A stretch of DNA of 64,000 bases from Streptomyces sp. H39-S7. GTDB lineage: Bacteria > Actinomycetota > Actinomycetes > Streptomycetales > Streptomycetaceae. The stretch lies in NCBI RefSeq assembly GCF_027158205.1, contig NZ_JAPVLU010000014.1, forward strand, positions 131,574 to 195,573. Direction: 5' to 3'. This document shows, in pieces, positions 37,467-46,184 of the stretch (positions are counted from its first letter, which is position 1; each line of letters opens with the position of its first letter). The position numbers were made by a program, and so were the translations under genes. The notes below the pieces were generated by a model that ran no database searches, was not told the DNA's origin, and saw nothing but the letters and a program-made list of their open reading frames with translations.

Positions 37467-37642
37467 GCCGTGTCTGACAAATCCCGCCTGGCCCGGAACG
37501 CCTGGCACGCACGCTCGCTGCGTTGTCGGGCTCATCCACGTACCCCGGTACGAGGACGACCCTCCGCCTTGCGATCGCACGCACCAGACGCCCCGGGCCC
37601 CGCCCTCCGGGCGGACGCCGCCATTTGTCAGACACGGCCTAG
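37463..37642. mobile_element. 180-bp MITE-like element with 20-bp perfect terminal inverted repeats
   Basis: The ends CTAGGCCGTGTCTGACAAAT (37463-37482) and its exact complement (37623-37642) frame a non-coding interior. CTAG at both ends may be a 4-bp target duplication, as made by some IS5-family transposases in Streptomyces. The interior is itself an imperfect palindrome (an inner CGCCTGG.. / ..CCAGACG pair, and CGTACC-cc-GGTACG near the middle), so the whole could fold into a cruciform. It has no transposase gene and would need one in trans. It lies between the Nudix gene and the PHO box of pstS. Confidence 0.8.
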
Positions 37643-37778
37643 CCGGTCCCGGCCAAGGCACCGGCGCGCGCTCCGGCCGCCCGGTCCGCTCCAGCGCGCC
37701 CGAAATCACCCGTCCCACGGCTCCCTCGCGCCCCACGGAGCGGCACTCGCGACAGCCCGCCCCGCACTGATAGACGAG

Positions 37779-37833
37779 GTTCACCTTGCGTTCACCCTCT
37801 CCCGCCGGTCGATTCACTTCGCCTGCCTAATTT
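37779..37833 (+). promoter_or_regulatory. PHO box and promoter of pstS
   Basis: 11-bp units in perfect phase: GTTCACCttgc (37779), GTTCACCctct (37790), a degenerate unit (37801) and ATTCACttcgc (37812). GTTCACC is the consensus PhoP direct-repeat unit in Streptomyces. A -10-like TAATTT follows at 37828-37833. PhoP-P activation of pstSCAB under phosphate limitation is the established role. Confidence 0.9.
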
Positions 37834-37931
37834 CGGCCTTACCGGTGAGCATCACGCTGCGCCGGGTGGATGCAGAACTCCATACCTCTGCTTCGCCGTC
37901 CACCGGCGGGCTCCTGGAAGGAACACAGAAG

Positions 37932-39059
37932 GTGAAGCTTTTCCGTAACAGCGGACTGCGCGCCCTGACCGTCGGCGCGGTCGCGGTTTCCAGCGCGTTG
38001 GTCCTGACCGCCTGTGGTTCCGACGACAACGCTTCGACCGATGGAGCCAAGACGACGGACGCCGCGAAGAGCTCCATCGCGTGCGCCAAGTCGGGTCAGC
38101 TGCTGGTCTCCGGCTCCAGCGCGCAGAAGAACGCGATGGACGTCTGGGTCAAGAACTACATGCAGGCGTGCAAGGGCACGAACATCAACTACAAGAGCTC
38201 GTCCTCGGGCGAGGGCGTCACCAACTTCAACCAGGGCACCGTCAGCATCGCGGGCTCCGACTCGCCGCTGAAGCCCGAAGAGGTCGCCACCTCGAAGAAG
38301 ATCTGCACCGGCGGCCAGGGCATCGACCTCCCGATGGTCGGCGGCCCGATCGCGATCGGCTACCACCTCCCGGGCATCGACAACCTGGTCCTGGACGCGC
38401 CGACCCTCGCGAAGATCTTCAACTCGACGATCACCAAGTGGGACGACGAGGCGATCAAGAAGCTCAACCCGACCGCCAAGCTCCCCAGCAGCAACATCCA
38501 GGCGTTCCACCGCTCGACGGACTCGGGCACCACGGACAACCTGACCAAGTACTTCAACGCGACGGCCAAGGCCGAGTGGCCCTACGAGCACGCGAAGGCC
38601 TGGAAGGGCAAGGGCGGCCAGTCCGCCCCCGGCTCCGCCGACATCGCCTCGAACGTGAAGCAGGCCGAGGGCACCATCGGCTACTTCGAGCTCTCGTTCG
38701 CCACCGCGAACAACCTGCAGACGGTCAAGCTCGCCACCGGCGCGGCCGCCCCCGTCGCCGCCACCTCGGAGAACGCCTCCAAGGCCATCGCCGAGGCCAA
38801 GATCACCGGCACCGGCACCGACCTGGCGCTGAAGCTGGCCTACGACACGAAGGCCGAGGGCGCCTACCCGCTGGCCCTCGTCACGTACGAGATCGCCTGC
38901 GACAAGGGCAACAAGGCCGAGACGGCCGAGCTGGCGAAGTCCTTCCTCACCTACATCGCGAGCGAGGACGGCCAGAAGGGCCTCTCCGCCATCGGCTACG
39001 CGCCGCTGCCGACGGAGATCGCCACCAAGGTCCGCGCCCAGATCGCGACCCTCTCCTAG
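37932..39059 (+). CDS. pstS: Phosphate-binding lipoprotein PstS
   Basis: 375 residues; extracellular high-affinity phosphate receptor of the Pst ABC importer. Signal peptide of 27 residues with the lipobox LTAC. Phosphate-binding landmarks: SGSSAQKNAMDVWVKNY near the N-terminus, GVTNFNQGTVSIAGSDSPL, and HRSTDSGTTDNLTKYFN. The GTG at 37932 has GGAAGGA nine bases upstream. A strong hairpin follows the stop, so pstS is probably made in excess of pstCAB. Confidence 0.96.
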   Translation: MKLFRNSGLRALTVGAVAVSSALVLTACGSDDNASTDGAKTTDAAKSSIACAKSGQLLVSGSSAQKNAMDVWVKNYMQACKGTNINYKSSSSGEGVTNFNQGTVSIAGSDSPLKPEEVATSKKICTGGQGIDLPMVGGPIAIGYHLPGIDNLVLDAPTLAKIFNSTITKWDDEAIKKLNPTAKLPSSNIQAFHRSTDSGTTDNLTKYFNATAKAEWPYEHAKAWKGKGGQSAPGSADIASNVKQAEGTIGYFELSFATANNLQTVKLATGAAAPVAATSENASKAIAEAKITGTGTDLALKLAYDTKAEGAYPLALVTYEIACDKGNKAETAELAKSFLTYIASEDGQKGLSAIGYAPLPTEIATKVRAQIATLS

Positions 39060-39064
39060 TACGC

Positions 39065-39097
39065 GCGGCCGGCCCCGTACCGCACGGGGCCGGCCGC
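39065..39097 (+). terminator. Intra-operon hairpin between pstS and pstC
   Basis: A perfect 14-bp stem, GCGGCCGGCCCCGT / ACGGGGCCGGCCGC, with a five-base loop begins six bases after the pstS stop; pstC starts 56 bp beyond. No T-tract. It probably reduces read-through or protects the pstS 3' end. Confidence 0.75.
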
Positions 39098-39153
39098 ACA
39101 TTCCGGTGCACCGCCGCCGGGGGAGCCATCCCCCACCCAGACCGGAGAACCTC

Positions 39154-40137
39154 ATGGACATAACCCCGACAGACAGCGCACTGCCTCCCCCCATCGCCCA
39201 GGGTTCCGTGACCCGCGTCGGGGACCGCGTCTTCAGCGGCCTCTCCCGCGGCTCCGGCATCCTCCTCCTGGTCGTCATGGCCTCGATCGCCGTCTTCCTC
39301 ACGATCCGCGCGACGCACGCCATCTCCCAGGACCACGCGAACTTCTTCACCAGCTTCGAATGGGACGCCAACGCGACCCCGCCGGTCTTCGGCATCGGCG
39401 TCCTGATCTACGGCACGATCGTCAGCTCGGTGATCGCGATGGCCCTCGCCGTCCCGATCGCGGTCGGCATCGCGCTGTTCATCTCGCACTACGCGCCGCG
39501 CCGGCTGGCCACCCCGCTCGCCTACGTCGTCGACCTGCTCGCCGCGATCCCGAGCATCATCTACGGCCTGTGGGGCGCGATCTACCTCGTGCCGCACATG
39601 AAGGGCCTGAACCTCTGGCTCGACACGTACCTCGGCTGGACCGGGATCTTCGACAAGACCGACCCCGAGGGCGCGGCCCGTTCGCTCTTCACCGTCGGCA
39701 TCCTGCTGGCGATCATGATCCTGCCGATCATCACCAACGTCAGCCGTGAGGTCTTCCGGCAGGTGCCGAAGATGCACGAGGAAGCGGCGCTCGCGCTCGG
39801 CGCGACCCGCTGGGAAGTCATCCGGATGTCGGTGCTGCCGTTCGCCCGCTCCGGAATCATCAGCGCCTCGATGCTCGGCCTCGGCCGCGCGCTGGGCGAG
39901 ACGATGGCCGTGGCCACGGTCCTGTCGGCCTCGCCGGTGCTGTCCGCGAAGCTCCTCGACCCGGTCGGCGGGACCTTCGCGCAGAACATCGCCGCCAAGT
40001 TCGGCGAGGCGTCACCGTTCGGACGTGACGCGCTGATCGCCTCCGGGCTCGTCCTGTTCGTCATCACGCTGCTGGTGAACGGCGCGGCCCGCCTGATCAT
40101 CGCCCGCCGCAAGGAGTACTCGGGGGCCAACGCATGA
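39154..40137 (+). CDS. pstC: Phosphate ABC transporter permease PstC
   Basis: 327 residues, six transmembrane helices; the EAA loop that contacts PstB is EEAALALGATRWEVIRMSVL. GGAGA precedes the ATG. The last four bases overlap the pstA start (ATGA). Forms the membrane channel with PstA. Confidence 0.95.
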   Translation: MDITPTDSALPPPIAQGSVTRVGDRVFSGLSRGSGILLLVVMASIAVFLTIRATHAISQDHANFFTSFEWDANATPPVFGIGVLIYGTIVSSVIAMALAVPIAVGIALFISHYAPRRLATPLAYVVDLLAAIPSIIYGLWGAIYLVPHMKGLNLWLDTYLGWTGIFDKTDPEGAARSLFTVGILLAIMILPIITNVSREVFRQVPKMHEEAALALGATRWEVIRMSVLPFARSGIISASMLGLGRALGETMAVATVLSASPVLSAKLLDPVGGTFAQNIAAKFGEASPFGRDALIASGLVLFVITLLVNGAARLIIARRKEYSGANA

Positions 40138-41207
40138 GCCACGCCATCGCCGACAAGGCGCCCACCGCGGTCCCGACGACGCAGCGGCTGTCGCAGCGCC
40201 GGATGCCCCGCTGGGCACCGGCCGGCATCGCCGGTGCCGCGATCGTGCTCGGTGTCGGCCTCGGTCTCGCGGCCGGGCTGGAGAGCCGGGTCCAGTGGGG
40301 CCTGATCTCGCTGCTGTTCTTCGTGGTCGGCACCTACGCGGTGACCACGGCCGTCGAGGGCCGCAGGCAGGCCAAGGACCGGGTCGTCACCAGTGTCGTC
40401 TGGGCCTGCTTCATCCTGGCCGTCGTGCCGCTGTACTCGCTGGTCGCGACGACGATCACCAAGGGCCTCAAGGTCCTGGACGGCAACTTCCTGAGCCACT
40501 CGATGGGCGGGGTCATCACGATCCAGCCCGGCGGCGGCATCTACCACGCGATCATCGGCACCGTGGAGCAGGTCGGCATCGCGACGCTGATCGCCACCCC
40601 GATCGGTCTGCTGACGGCGATCTACCTGGTCGAGTACGGCAAGGGCAAGCTCGCCAAGGCCGTCACGTTCTTCGTGGACGTCATGACGGGTATCCCGTCG
40701 ATCGTCGCCGGCCTGTTCATCCTGACGGTCTGGGTCCTGATGCTCGGCAACGGCCCGTCCGGCTTCGCCGGCTCGATGGCCCTGACGATCCTGATGCTGC
40801 CGGTCGTGGTCCGCTCCACCGAGGAGATGCTCAAGCTCGTCCCGAACGAGCTGCGCGAGGCGTCCCTCGCGCTGGGCGTCCCGAAGTGGCGCACCATCAT
40901 CAAGGTGGTCCTGCCCACGGCCATCGGCGGCATCACGACCGGCATCATGCTGGCCATCGCCCGCATCACCGGCGAGACCGCGCCGATCATGCTGCTGGTC
41001 TTCGGCAGCCAGATCATCAACAACAACCCCTTCGAGGGCGGCCAGTCCTCCCTGTCGTACTACGTCTTCGAGCAGTTCCAGAACGGCAACGACGCGTCGT
41101 ACGACCGAGCCTGGGCCGCGGCCCTGGTACTGATCGCCTTCGTCATGATCCTGAACGTGGTGGCTCGCGGCATCGCCCGCTGGAAGGCCCCCAAGACCGG
41201 TCGCTGA
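40134..41207 (+). CDS. pstA: Phosphate ABC transporter permease PstA
   Basis: 357 residues. It has a longer N-terminal part than E. coli PstA, with two extra hydrophobic helices (ALIVLGVGLGLAAGL region and GLISLLFFVVGTYAV) ahead of the six-helix core. The EAA loop is REASLALGVPKWRTIIKVVL. Start overlaps pstC by four bases; pstB follows 39 bp after the stop. Confidence 0.95.
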   Translation: MSHAIADKAPTAVPTTQRLSQRRMPRWAPAGIAGAAIVLGVGLGLAAGLESRVQWGLISLLFFVVGTYAVTTAVEGRRQAKDRVVTSVVWACFILAVVPLYSLVATTITKGLKVLDGNFLSHSMGGVITIQPGGGIYHAIIGTVEQVGIATLIATPIGLLTAIYLVEYGKGKLAKAVTFFVDVMTGIPSIVAGLFILTVWVLMLGNGPSGFAGSMALTILMLPVVVRSTEEMLKLVPNELREASLALGVPKWRTIIKVVLPTAIGGITTGIMLAIARITGETAPIMLLVFGSQIINNNPFEGGQSSLSYYVFEQFQNGNDASYDRAWAAALVLIAFVMILNVVARGIARWKAPKTGR

Positions 41208-41246
41208 CGCGACCAACCCAGCGACCATCTGATTGTGAGCCCCACC

Positions 41247-42023
41247 ATGGCCAAGCGCATCGACGTGAGCGGCCTCTCCGCTTACTACAGCAACCACAAG
41301 GCGATCGACGACATCTCGATGACCGTCGAGCCCCGCTCCGTGACGGCCTTCATCGGCCCGTCCGGCTGCGGCAAGTCCACCTTCCTGCGCACCTTGAACC
41401 GGATGCACGAGGTCACCCCCGGCGGCCGCGTCGAGGGCAAGGTCATGCTGGACGACGAGAACCTCTACGGCACGGGAGTCGACCCGGTGGCGGTCCGCCG
41501 CACGGTCGGGATGGTCTTCCAGCGCCCGAACCCGTTCCCCACGATGTCGATCTTCGACAACGTGGCGGCCGGCCTCCGGCTCAACGGCATGCGCCGCAAG
41601 AACGAGCTGGAGAACGTCGTCGAGAAGTCCCTCAAGGGCGCCAACCTCTGGAACGAGGTCAAGGACCGGCTGAACAAGCCCGGCTCCGGCCTGTCCGGCG
41701 GTCAGCAGCAGCGGCTGTGCATCGCCCGCGCCATCGCGGTCGAGCCGCAGGTCCTGCTGATGGACGAGCCCTGCTCGGCGCTCGACCCGATCTCCACCCT
41801 CGCGATCGAGGACCTGATCGGGGAGCTGAAGTCGCGCTTCACGATCGTGATCGTGACGCACAACATGCAGCAGGCGGCGCGCGTCTCGGACCGCACCGCG
41901 TTCTTCAACCTCTCGGCCATCGGCCAGCCCGGCAAGCTCATCGAGCTGGACGACACCGAGCGGATCTTCTCCAACCCGTCGGTCCAGGCCACCGAGGACT
42001 ACATCTCCGGCCGCTTCGGCTAA
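41247..42023 (+). CDS. pstB: Phosphate ABC transporter ATPase PstB
   Basis: 258 residues. Walker A GPSGCGKS, signature LSGGQQQRL, Walker [13 protein letters not shown], and the His switch in [13 protein letters not shown]. The ATG at 41247 is chosen over an in-frame GTG 12 bp upstream because the conserved [10 protein letters not shown] begins there; neither has a clear ribosome binding site. Last gene of the operon. Confidence 0.96.
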   Translation: MAKRIDVSGLSAYYSNHKAIDDISMTVEPRSVTAFIGPSGCGKSTFLRTLNRMHEVTPGGRVEGKVMLDDENLYGTGVDPVAVRRTVGMVFQRPNPFPTMSIFDNVAAGLRLNGMRRKNELENVVEKSLKGANLWNEVKDRLNKPGSGLSGGQQQRLCIARAIAVEPQVLLMDEPCSALDPISTLAIEDLIGELKSRFTIVIVTHNMQQAARVSDRTAFFNLSAIGQPGKLIELDDTERIFSNPSVQATEDYISGRFG

Positions 42024-42078
42024 GCCGGCGATCCGACCCGCTTTGCGGTGCTGCATGGCGGTGCCACCGCAAGGCGAA

Positions 42079-42107
42079 GGGCCCGCCCCCGTGAGGGGGG
42101 CGGGCCC
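42079..42107. terminator. Terminator of the pst operon, between convergent pstB and pit
   Basis: A perfect 12-bp stem GGGCCCGCCCCC / GGGGGCGGGCCC around a five-base loop, followed by ATTTTCC on the plus strand. It lies between the 3' ends of pstB and pit and may serve both. Confidence 0.85.
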
Positions 42108-42136
42108 ATTTTCCGTTGCTCACGTCACGCGTCAGG

Positions 42137-43129
42137 TCAGAAGACCAGCTCGATGATCCAGTAGCTGACGGCGGCGACGATGGCCGCGGCCGGCATCGTG
42201 ATGAACCAGCCGGCCACGATGTTCTTGGCGACACCCCAGCGCACGGCCTTGACCCGCTTGGTCGCGCCGACACCCATGATCGCCGAGGTGATCACGTGCG
42301 TCGTCGAGACCGGGGCCTGGAAAACGTACGAGGTCGTGTAGAGGATCGAGGCGGCGGTCGTCTCGGCCGCGAAACCCTGCGGCGGGTCCAGCTCGATGAT
42401 GCGGCGCCCCAGCGTCCGCATGATCCGCCAACCACCGGCGTAGGTGCCGAGCGACAGCATGGCCGCGCACGCGAACTTCACCCAGATCGGGATGGAGTCG
42501 CTGTCCTGGACATCGGCGATGGTCAGCGCCATCACGACGATGCCCATCGTCTTCTGCGCGTCCTGCAGGCCGTGACCCAGCGCCATCGCCGCCGCCGAAA
42601 CCGTCTGCGCTATCCGGAAACCGCGCTTGGCCTTGTGCGGGTTGGACTTACGGAACATCCACAGAATGGTGAGCATCACCAGATAGCCGACCACCAGGCC
42701 GACCAACGGCGACAGGAACATCGGGATGACGACCTTGTCGAGCACGCCCGACCAGTAGACGGTGGTCCCGCCCGCGAGGGCCGCGCCGACCATTCCGCCG
42801 AACAGGGCGTGGCTGGAACTCGACGGTAGACCGTAGGACCAGGTCACCAGATTCCATACGATCGCGCCCACCAGGGCCGCGAACAGGATCGCCATCCCGG
42901 CCCGGCCGTGCGGCGTCTCGATGAGCCCCTTGCTGACCGTTTTGGCTACGCCGCTGCCGAGGAAGGCGCCGGCCAGGTTCATGACCGCGGCCATGGCCAG
43001 CGCCGCCTTGGGCGTCAGCGCGCGCGTGGAGACCGACGTGGCGATGGCGTTCGCCGAGTCGTGGAACCCGTTCGTGTACGTGAATCCGAGCGCGACGCCA
43101 ATGGTCACGATCAGTGCAAAGGTGTCCAC
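42137..43129 (-). CDS. pit: Low-affinity inorganic phosphate transporter Pit
   Basis: 330 residues, about ten transmembrane helices in two repeats. The repeat motif is seen in YTNGFHDSANAIATSVSTRA and again in QAPVSTTHVITSAIMGVGA. Moves metal-phosphate with protons. GTG start six bases after the accessory gene. In S. coelicolor the homologous pitH2 is active when phosphate is plentiful and is repressed by PhoP; the convergent arrangement with pst is conserved there. Confidence 0.93.
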   Translation of the reverse strand: MDTFALIVTIGVALGFTYTNGFHDSANAIATSVSTRALTPKAALAMAAVMNLAGAFLGSGVAKTVSKGLIETPHGRAGMAILFAALVGAIVWNLVTWSYGLPSSSSHALFGGMVGAALAGGTTVYWSGVLDKVVIPMFLSPLVGLVVGYLVMLTILWMFRKSNPHKAKRGFRIAQTVSAAAMALGHGLQDAQKTMGIVVMALTIADVQDSDSIPIWVKFACAAMLSLGTYAGGWRIMRTLGRRIIELDPPQGFAAETTAASILYTTSYVFQAPVSTTHVITSAIMGVGATKRVKAVRWGVAKNIVAGWFITMPAAAIVAAVSYWIIELVF

Positions 43130-43135
43130 AGAAGG

Positions 43136-43756
43136 TCAGGACTCCTTGACCGCGATGGTCTCCACCGTGTTCGCGACGTGCTCGAACGCGTCCGCGGCCT
43201 CTTCCAGCACATCCACGATCTGCTTGAGCTTCAACACGTCCATGGCGTCGTACTTGCCGTTGAACAGGTGCGCGAGCAGCTTGCGGTGGACCTGGTCCGC
43301 CTGGTTCTCGAGCCGGTTGATCTCGATCCAGTACTCGGTGAGGTTGGACATCGTCCGCAGGTTCGGCATCGCCTCGGCGGTCAGCACGGCTGCCCGTGCC
43401 AGCACCTCGATCTGCTGCTCGACACCCTTCGGCAGTTCGTCCACCTGGTAGAGAACGACCAGGTCGACGGCCTCTTCCATGTAATCCATGATGTCGTCGA
43501 GACACGACGCGAGGTTGTAGATGTCCTCACGGTCGAACGGTGTGATGAAGGAGGAGTTCAGCTGGTGGAAGATCGCGTGCGTCGCGTCGTCCCCCGCGTG
43601 CTCCGCGGCCCGCATCCGTTCGGCGATCTCGATGCGCGTGGCCGAATCGGCCCCGAGCAGTTCCATGAGGAGCTTCGAACCTGTGACGATGTTGTCCGCG
43701 GATGCGGCGAACATGTCATAGAAGCTCGTCTCCCTGGGGGTCAGACGAAAGCGCAC
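43136..43756 (-). CDS. Pit accessory protein (DUF47, PhoU-like)
   Basis: 206-residue helical protein with the PhoU-like DUF47 fold: FYDMFAASADNIVTGSKLL, then EHAGDDATHAIFHQLNSSFI, and TPFDREDIYNLASCLDDIMD with the conserved acidic metal-binding repeat. Accessory proteins of this family gate or regulate Pit transporters. GTG start with GAGGA upstream, then pit begins six bases after the stop. Confidence 0.9.
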   Translation of the reverse strand: MRFRLTPRETSFYDMFAASADNIVTGSKLLMELLGADSATRIEIAERMRAAEHAGDDATHAIFHQLNSSFITPFDREDIYNLASCLDDIMDYMEEAVDLVVLYQVDELPKGVEQQIEVLARAAVLTAEAMPNLRTMSNLTEYWIEINRLENQADQVHRKLLAHLFNGKYDAMDVLKLKQIVDVLEEAADAFEHVANTVETIAVKES

Positions 43757-43932
43757 GTGAGGTCCTCGGGGTGCATCGGATTCGGTCTCGTCAGGTCTCG
43801 TTGATGCTAGGCGCATCATCCGGCCACGGCTAATGGGCGTCACCCAGTGTCGCCCATCGGAAAGAGTGCCCCCGACCGGGGTCGGTACCCGGGGGTGAGC
43901 ACCGCGAGGTGCCCACATAAGGCGCCGATCGG

Positions 43933-43955
43933 TAAGATATACCCACCAGGGGTAT
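43933..43955 (+). promoter_or_regulatory. CsoR operator overlapping the csoR promoter
   Basis: A -10-like TAAGAT (43933-43938) directly abuts the dyad ATACCC-accag-GGGTAT (43939-43955), the shape of CsoR sites (ATACCC..GGGTAT). Binding there would block the transcription start, so csoR should repress itself until copper binds. Confidence 0.75.
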
Positions 43956-43975
43956 TTTCGGGCAGGGAGAACGGG

Positions 43976-44338
43976 ATGACGACCACCGAGACCGGCCGGG
44001 CCGACGGGGCCGCGAAGGCCGTGCCGAGCGCCGCGGCACCGCACAGCCCGCCGGGCCCGCATGGCTACAGCAACCACAAGGACGCGCACCTCAAGCGGCT
44101 GCGCCGGATCGAGGGCCAGATCCGCGGGCTGCAGCGGATGGTGGAGGAGGACGTCTACTGCATCGACGTCCTCACGCAGGTGTCCGCCAGCACCAAGGGC
44201 CTGCAGTCCTTCGCCCTCCAACTGCTGGAGGAGCACCTGCGGCACTGCGTCGCCTCTGCCGCCGCCGAGGGCGGGCCCGAGATCGACGACAAGGTCGCCG
44301 AGGCGACCGCGGCCATAGCCCGGCTGCTGCGCACCTGA
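43976..44338 (+). CDS. csoR: CsoR-family copper-sensing repressor
   Basis: 120 residues; all-helical DUF156 repressor. The Cu(I) ligands are in the CsoR pattern Cys62 (DVYCIDVL), His87 and Cys91 (EEHLRHCV). A 30-residue disordered N-terminus precedes the first helix (HLKRLRRIEGQIRGLQRMV). ATG with GGGAGA upstream. A CsoR-type operator lies in front. No copper exporter gene is adjacent, so its targets are elsewhere, apart from a possible site at 45716. Confidence 0.9.
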   Translation: MTTTETGRADGAAKAVPSAAAPHSPPGPHGYSNHKDAHLKRLRRIEGQIRGLQRMVEEDVYCIDVLTQVSASTKGLQSFALQLLEEHLRHCVASAAAEGGPEIDDKVAEATAAIARLLRT

Positions 44339-44349
44339 CCCGACCGGCA

Positions 44350-44380
44350 GCCGGGCCCGTGGCGTTCCGACGGACCCGGC
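44350..44380. terminator. Hairpin between convergent csoR and a small gene
   Basis: GCCGGGCCCGT / ACGGACCCGGC pairs over 11 bp with one mismatch around a nine-base loop, just after the csoR stop. Confidence 0.5.
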
Positions 44381-44450
44381 CCGGCGACCGGGACGAACAT
44401 CTCCACGGCCGGATCTGCGGCGACGCGATCGTGCGGCGTGGGCCGGTGGT

Positions 44451-44675
44451 TCAGTTCGGGCGCCGGGCCGCCTGCGCGGGGATCCGCACCGACTGGAGCT
44501 CCGTCGTCCGGTCCACTTCCAGCACCTCGTCGATCCGGGCGAAGCTCAGGCGCTCCTCACCGGCGGCGGAAGCCGCAATCATCAGCTCACCGCACAGCTC
44601 GATCTCCGCGAGGGCCACACAATCCTGACCTGGACCGTTATGCGTAGACATGTGCGTTTCGCGAGACAAAGCCAC
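44451..44675 (-). CDS. Small conserved actinomycete protein of unknown function
   Basis: 74 residues: VALSRETHMSTHNGPGQDCV, ALAEIELCGELMIAASAA, and a tail with RIDEVLEVDRTTELQSVRIP. The GTG at 44675 has GGAGG eight bases upstream; an ATG at 44651 would drop eight residues. Two cysteines. I recall similar proteins in other Streptomyces but no function. Confidence 0.6.
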   Translation of the reverse strand: MALSRETHMSTHNGPGQDCVALAEIELCGELMIAASAAGEERLSFARIDEVLEVDRTTELQSVRIPAQAARRPN

Positions 44676-44784
44676 GTGCACCACCTCCTCGTCCTCGAGC
44701 AGTGGCCGGTTTCATCGGCCACTGGTCAGAGTAGGCACCCGCACACGGTCCGCGCATGGCACGGAAGGACCATTTCAACCACCG

Positions 44785-45708
44785 TCATTCCGGAGGTGCA
44801 GTAACGATCTTCCCGTTGTAGATGTCGGCCGACTTCGGCAGAACGACGTTCACCGGCGTTCCGAAGGCGTCGAACACCGTGGTCGACGACACCGTCACGT
44901 CGCTCGGCCCGGCGGACCTGCCGCCCGGCCCCCCGGGAGCGCTGCTCGCAGCCTGCGGAGCGGTGCTCGAACCGTTCGGGCCGCCGTCGGTCGTACCGCT
45001 GAAGGTGAACCGCTGGCTGACCTTCCGCGGCCGCCCCTGCGCGTCGAGGTACACATCGAACGGCACCCGCGTCACCGAGAAACCCTTGGCCGCCGCCTCG
45101 AGCGGGCGCCGCGTGGCCGGTGAGGCGCCACGGGCCCGGGCCGCGCGGGCGATGTCCGTCACTCCCCGGAAGTGCCGCACCTTCACCCCGTGGAACACCT
45201 CCTCGCCGACCAGCTCCACCGTCTGCGCCCCGCGCAGGAGTTCGGCCGCCGCCAGCGGATCGGTCGCGCCGCCGGTCACGAGGTTGCCGTCGGAGAGCCG
45301 CGTGGTGTCCACCCGCACCCACTTGTCCGCGGGCACGCCGGCGCCGCGGTCCTTCATGTAGAGCGCCCCGGGTGTCAGCAACTCGGTGACCGGAAGGTGC
45401 TCCTGAGACCCGGCGGCGTCCTTGGGGAGGGTCACCCGCAGCTCACCGCTGCCCTTGCCGTAGTCGAACCCGCCGGTTCCGGTGATTGCCACCCGGGTCC
45501 CGCCGCTCGCCATCTCCATCGACGTGCTGACCCTCGAACTCCCCGCCCTGATCAGGGCGTCGGCCGACCGGCGCACCGCGTCGCCAGGGTCCGCCCCCGA
45601 GCCGTCGGCGGCCGCGCCGTCCCCCGCGCAACCCGTCAGCACCGTCATCCCGCACACGAACCCCACCGCGGCGGCGGCCGTCACCCAGCGCCTGCGTCGC
45701 ATCACCAT
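44785..45708 (-). CDS. LppX/LprG-like lipoprotein
   Basis: 307 residues. Signal peptide with lipobox VLTGC; then the pattern of the LppX/LprAFG fold, a half-barrel that holds a lipid (for example STSMEMASGGTRVAITGTGG and YMKDRGAGVPADKWVRVD). A low-complexity Gly/Ser/Pro insert (about residues 245-270) is unusual. Probably carries or binds lipids at the outer surface. The start may be the first or the third codon (both ATG). A palindrome TACCC-cct-GGGTA lies just upstream. Confidence 0.8.
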   Translation of the reverse strand: MVMRRRRWVTAAAAVGFVCGMTVLTGCAGDGAAADGSGADPGDAVRRSADALIRAGSSRVSTSMEMASGGTRVAITGTGGFDYGKGSGELRVTLPKDAAGSQEHLPVTELLTPGALYMKDRGAGVPADKWVRVDTTRLSDGNLVTGGATDPLAAAELLRGAQTVELVGEEVFHGVKVRHFRGVTDIARAARARGASPATRRPLEAAAKGFSVTRVPFDVYLDAQGRPRKVSQRFTFSGTTDGGPNGSSTAPQAASSAPGGPGGRSAGPSDVTVSSTTVFDAFGTPVNVVLPKSADIYNGKIVTAPPE

Positions 45709-45903
45709 CGCCCGCTACCCCCTGGGTATCCCGCCACCGGCCTCGTCCGACTAACGACGGGCCGCCCACCCCCGTAACGGCGCCCGGCCCGAACCGCGGG
45801 GGGCAATTGCCGGTCGCGCCGGAGCGCGCGCGGAGCGGCAACCGCGCGAGTGCGCGGAAGCAGCACCTCCACGACCCGCCCGCGCGTCCCGTACCGTGGT
45901 CGT

Positions 45904-46065
45904 GTGCTCATCCAGCCCGACGCAGCTCCGTCCGGAACCCACCACACCACGGTCACCGACAAGGGCTCCTTCGCCTCCGCCCGCTGCTCCTGCGGCTGGA
46001 AGGGCCCCGCCCGCCGAGCCCGCGCCCGCGCCCGCCGGGACGCCGAAGCCCATACCGGCGACTGA
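45904..46065 (+). CDS. Small CxC-containing protein, 53 residues
   Basis: VLIQPDAAPSGTHHTTVTDK, then GSFASARCSCGWKGPARRAR and a basic tail ending DAEAHTGD. CSCGW is reminiscent of half a zinc ribbon. The GTG follows TACCGT by six bases, which suggests a leaderless transcript. Conserved small proteins of this type occur in Streptomyces; function unknown. Confidence 0.55.
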   Translation: MLIQPDAAPSGTHHTTVTDKGSFASARCSCGWKGPARRARARARRDAEAHTGD

Positions 46066-46184
46066 ACCCCCCGAGGGCGTCACTCCCGGCCTTCCGCACC
46101 AGCCACCCCTTGCGTACGGCCGTCGGCGGGTAGGAGGGTGAGCAGTCGCCCGCCGACGCGGGCCCCGGGCAGGAGGCTGCGGCC

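Noticed and set aside
37470..37931. N-terminal extension of PstS through the MITE-like element
   Set aside because: The frame happens to be open, but the real start at 37932 has a ribosome binding site, and a lipoprotein signal peptide begins there. The extension would cross the PHO box.
39582..42056. 824-codon open frame on the minus strand through pstC, pstA and pstB
   Set aside because: It runs antisense to three genes with clear domains. Long antisense frames are expected where third positions are almost all G or C, and its sequence is low-complexity Arg/Asp/Gly without domains.
43869..43895. Hairpin with CCCCCG / CGGGGG arms as a terminator
   Set aside because: It lies between two divergent genes, so there is no transcript to terminate; the G/C-rich match is probably fortuitous.
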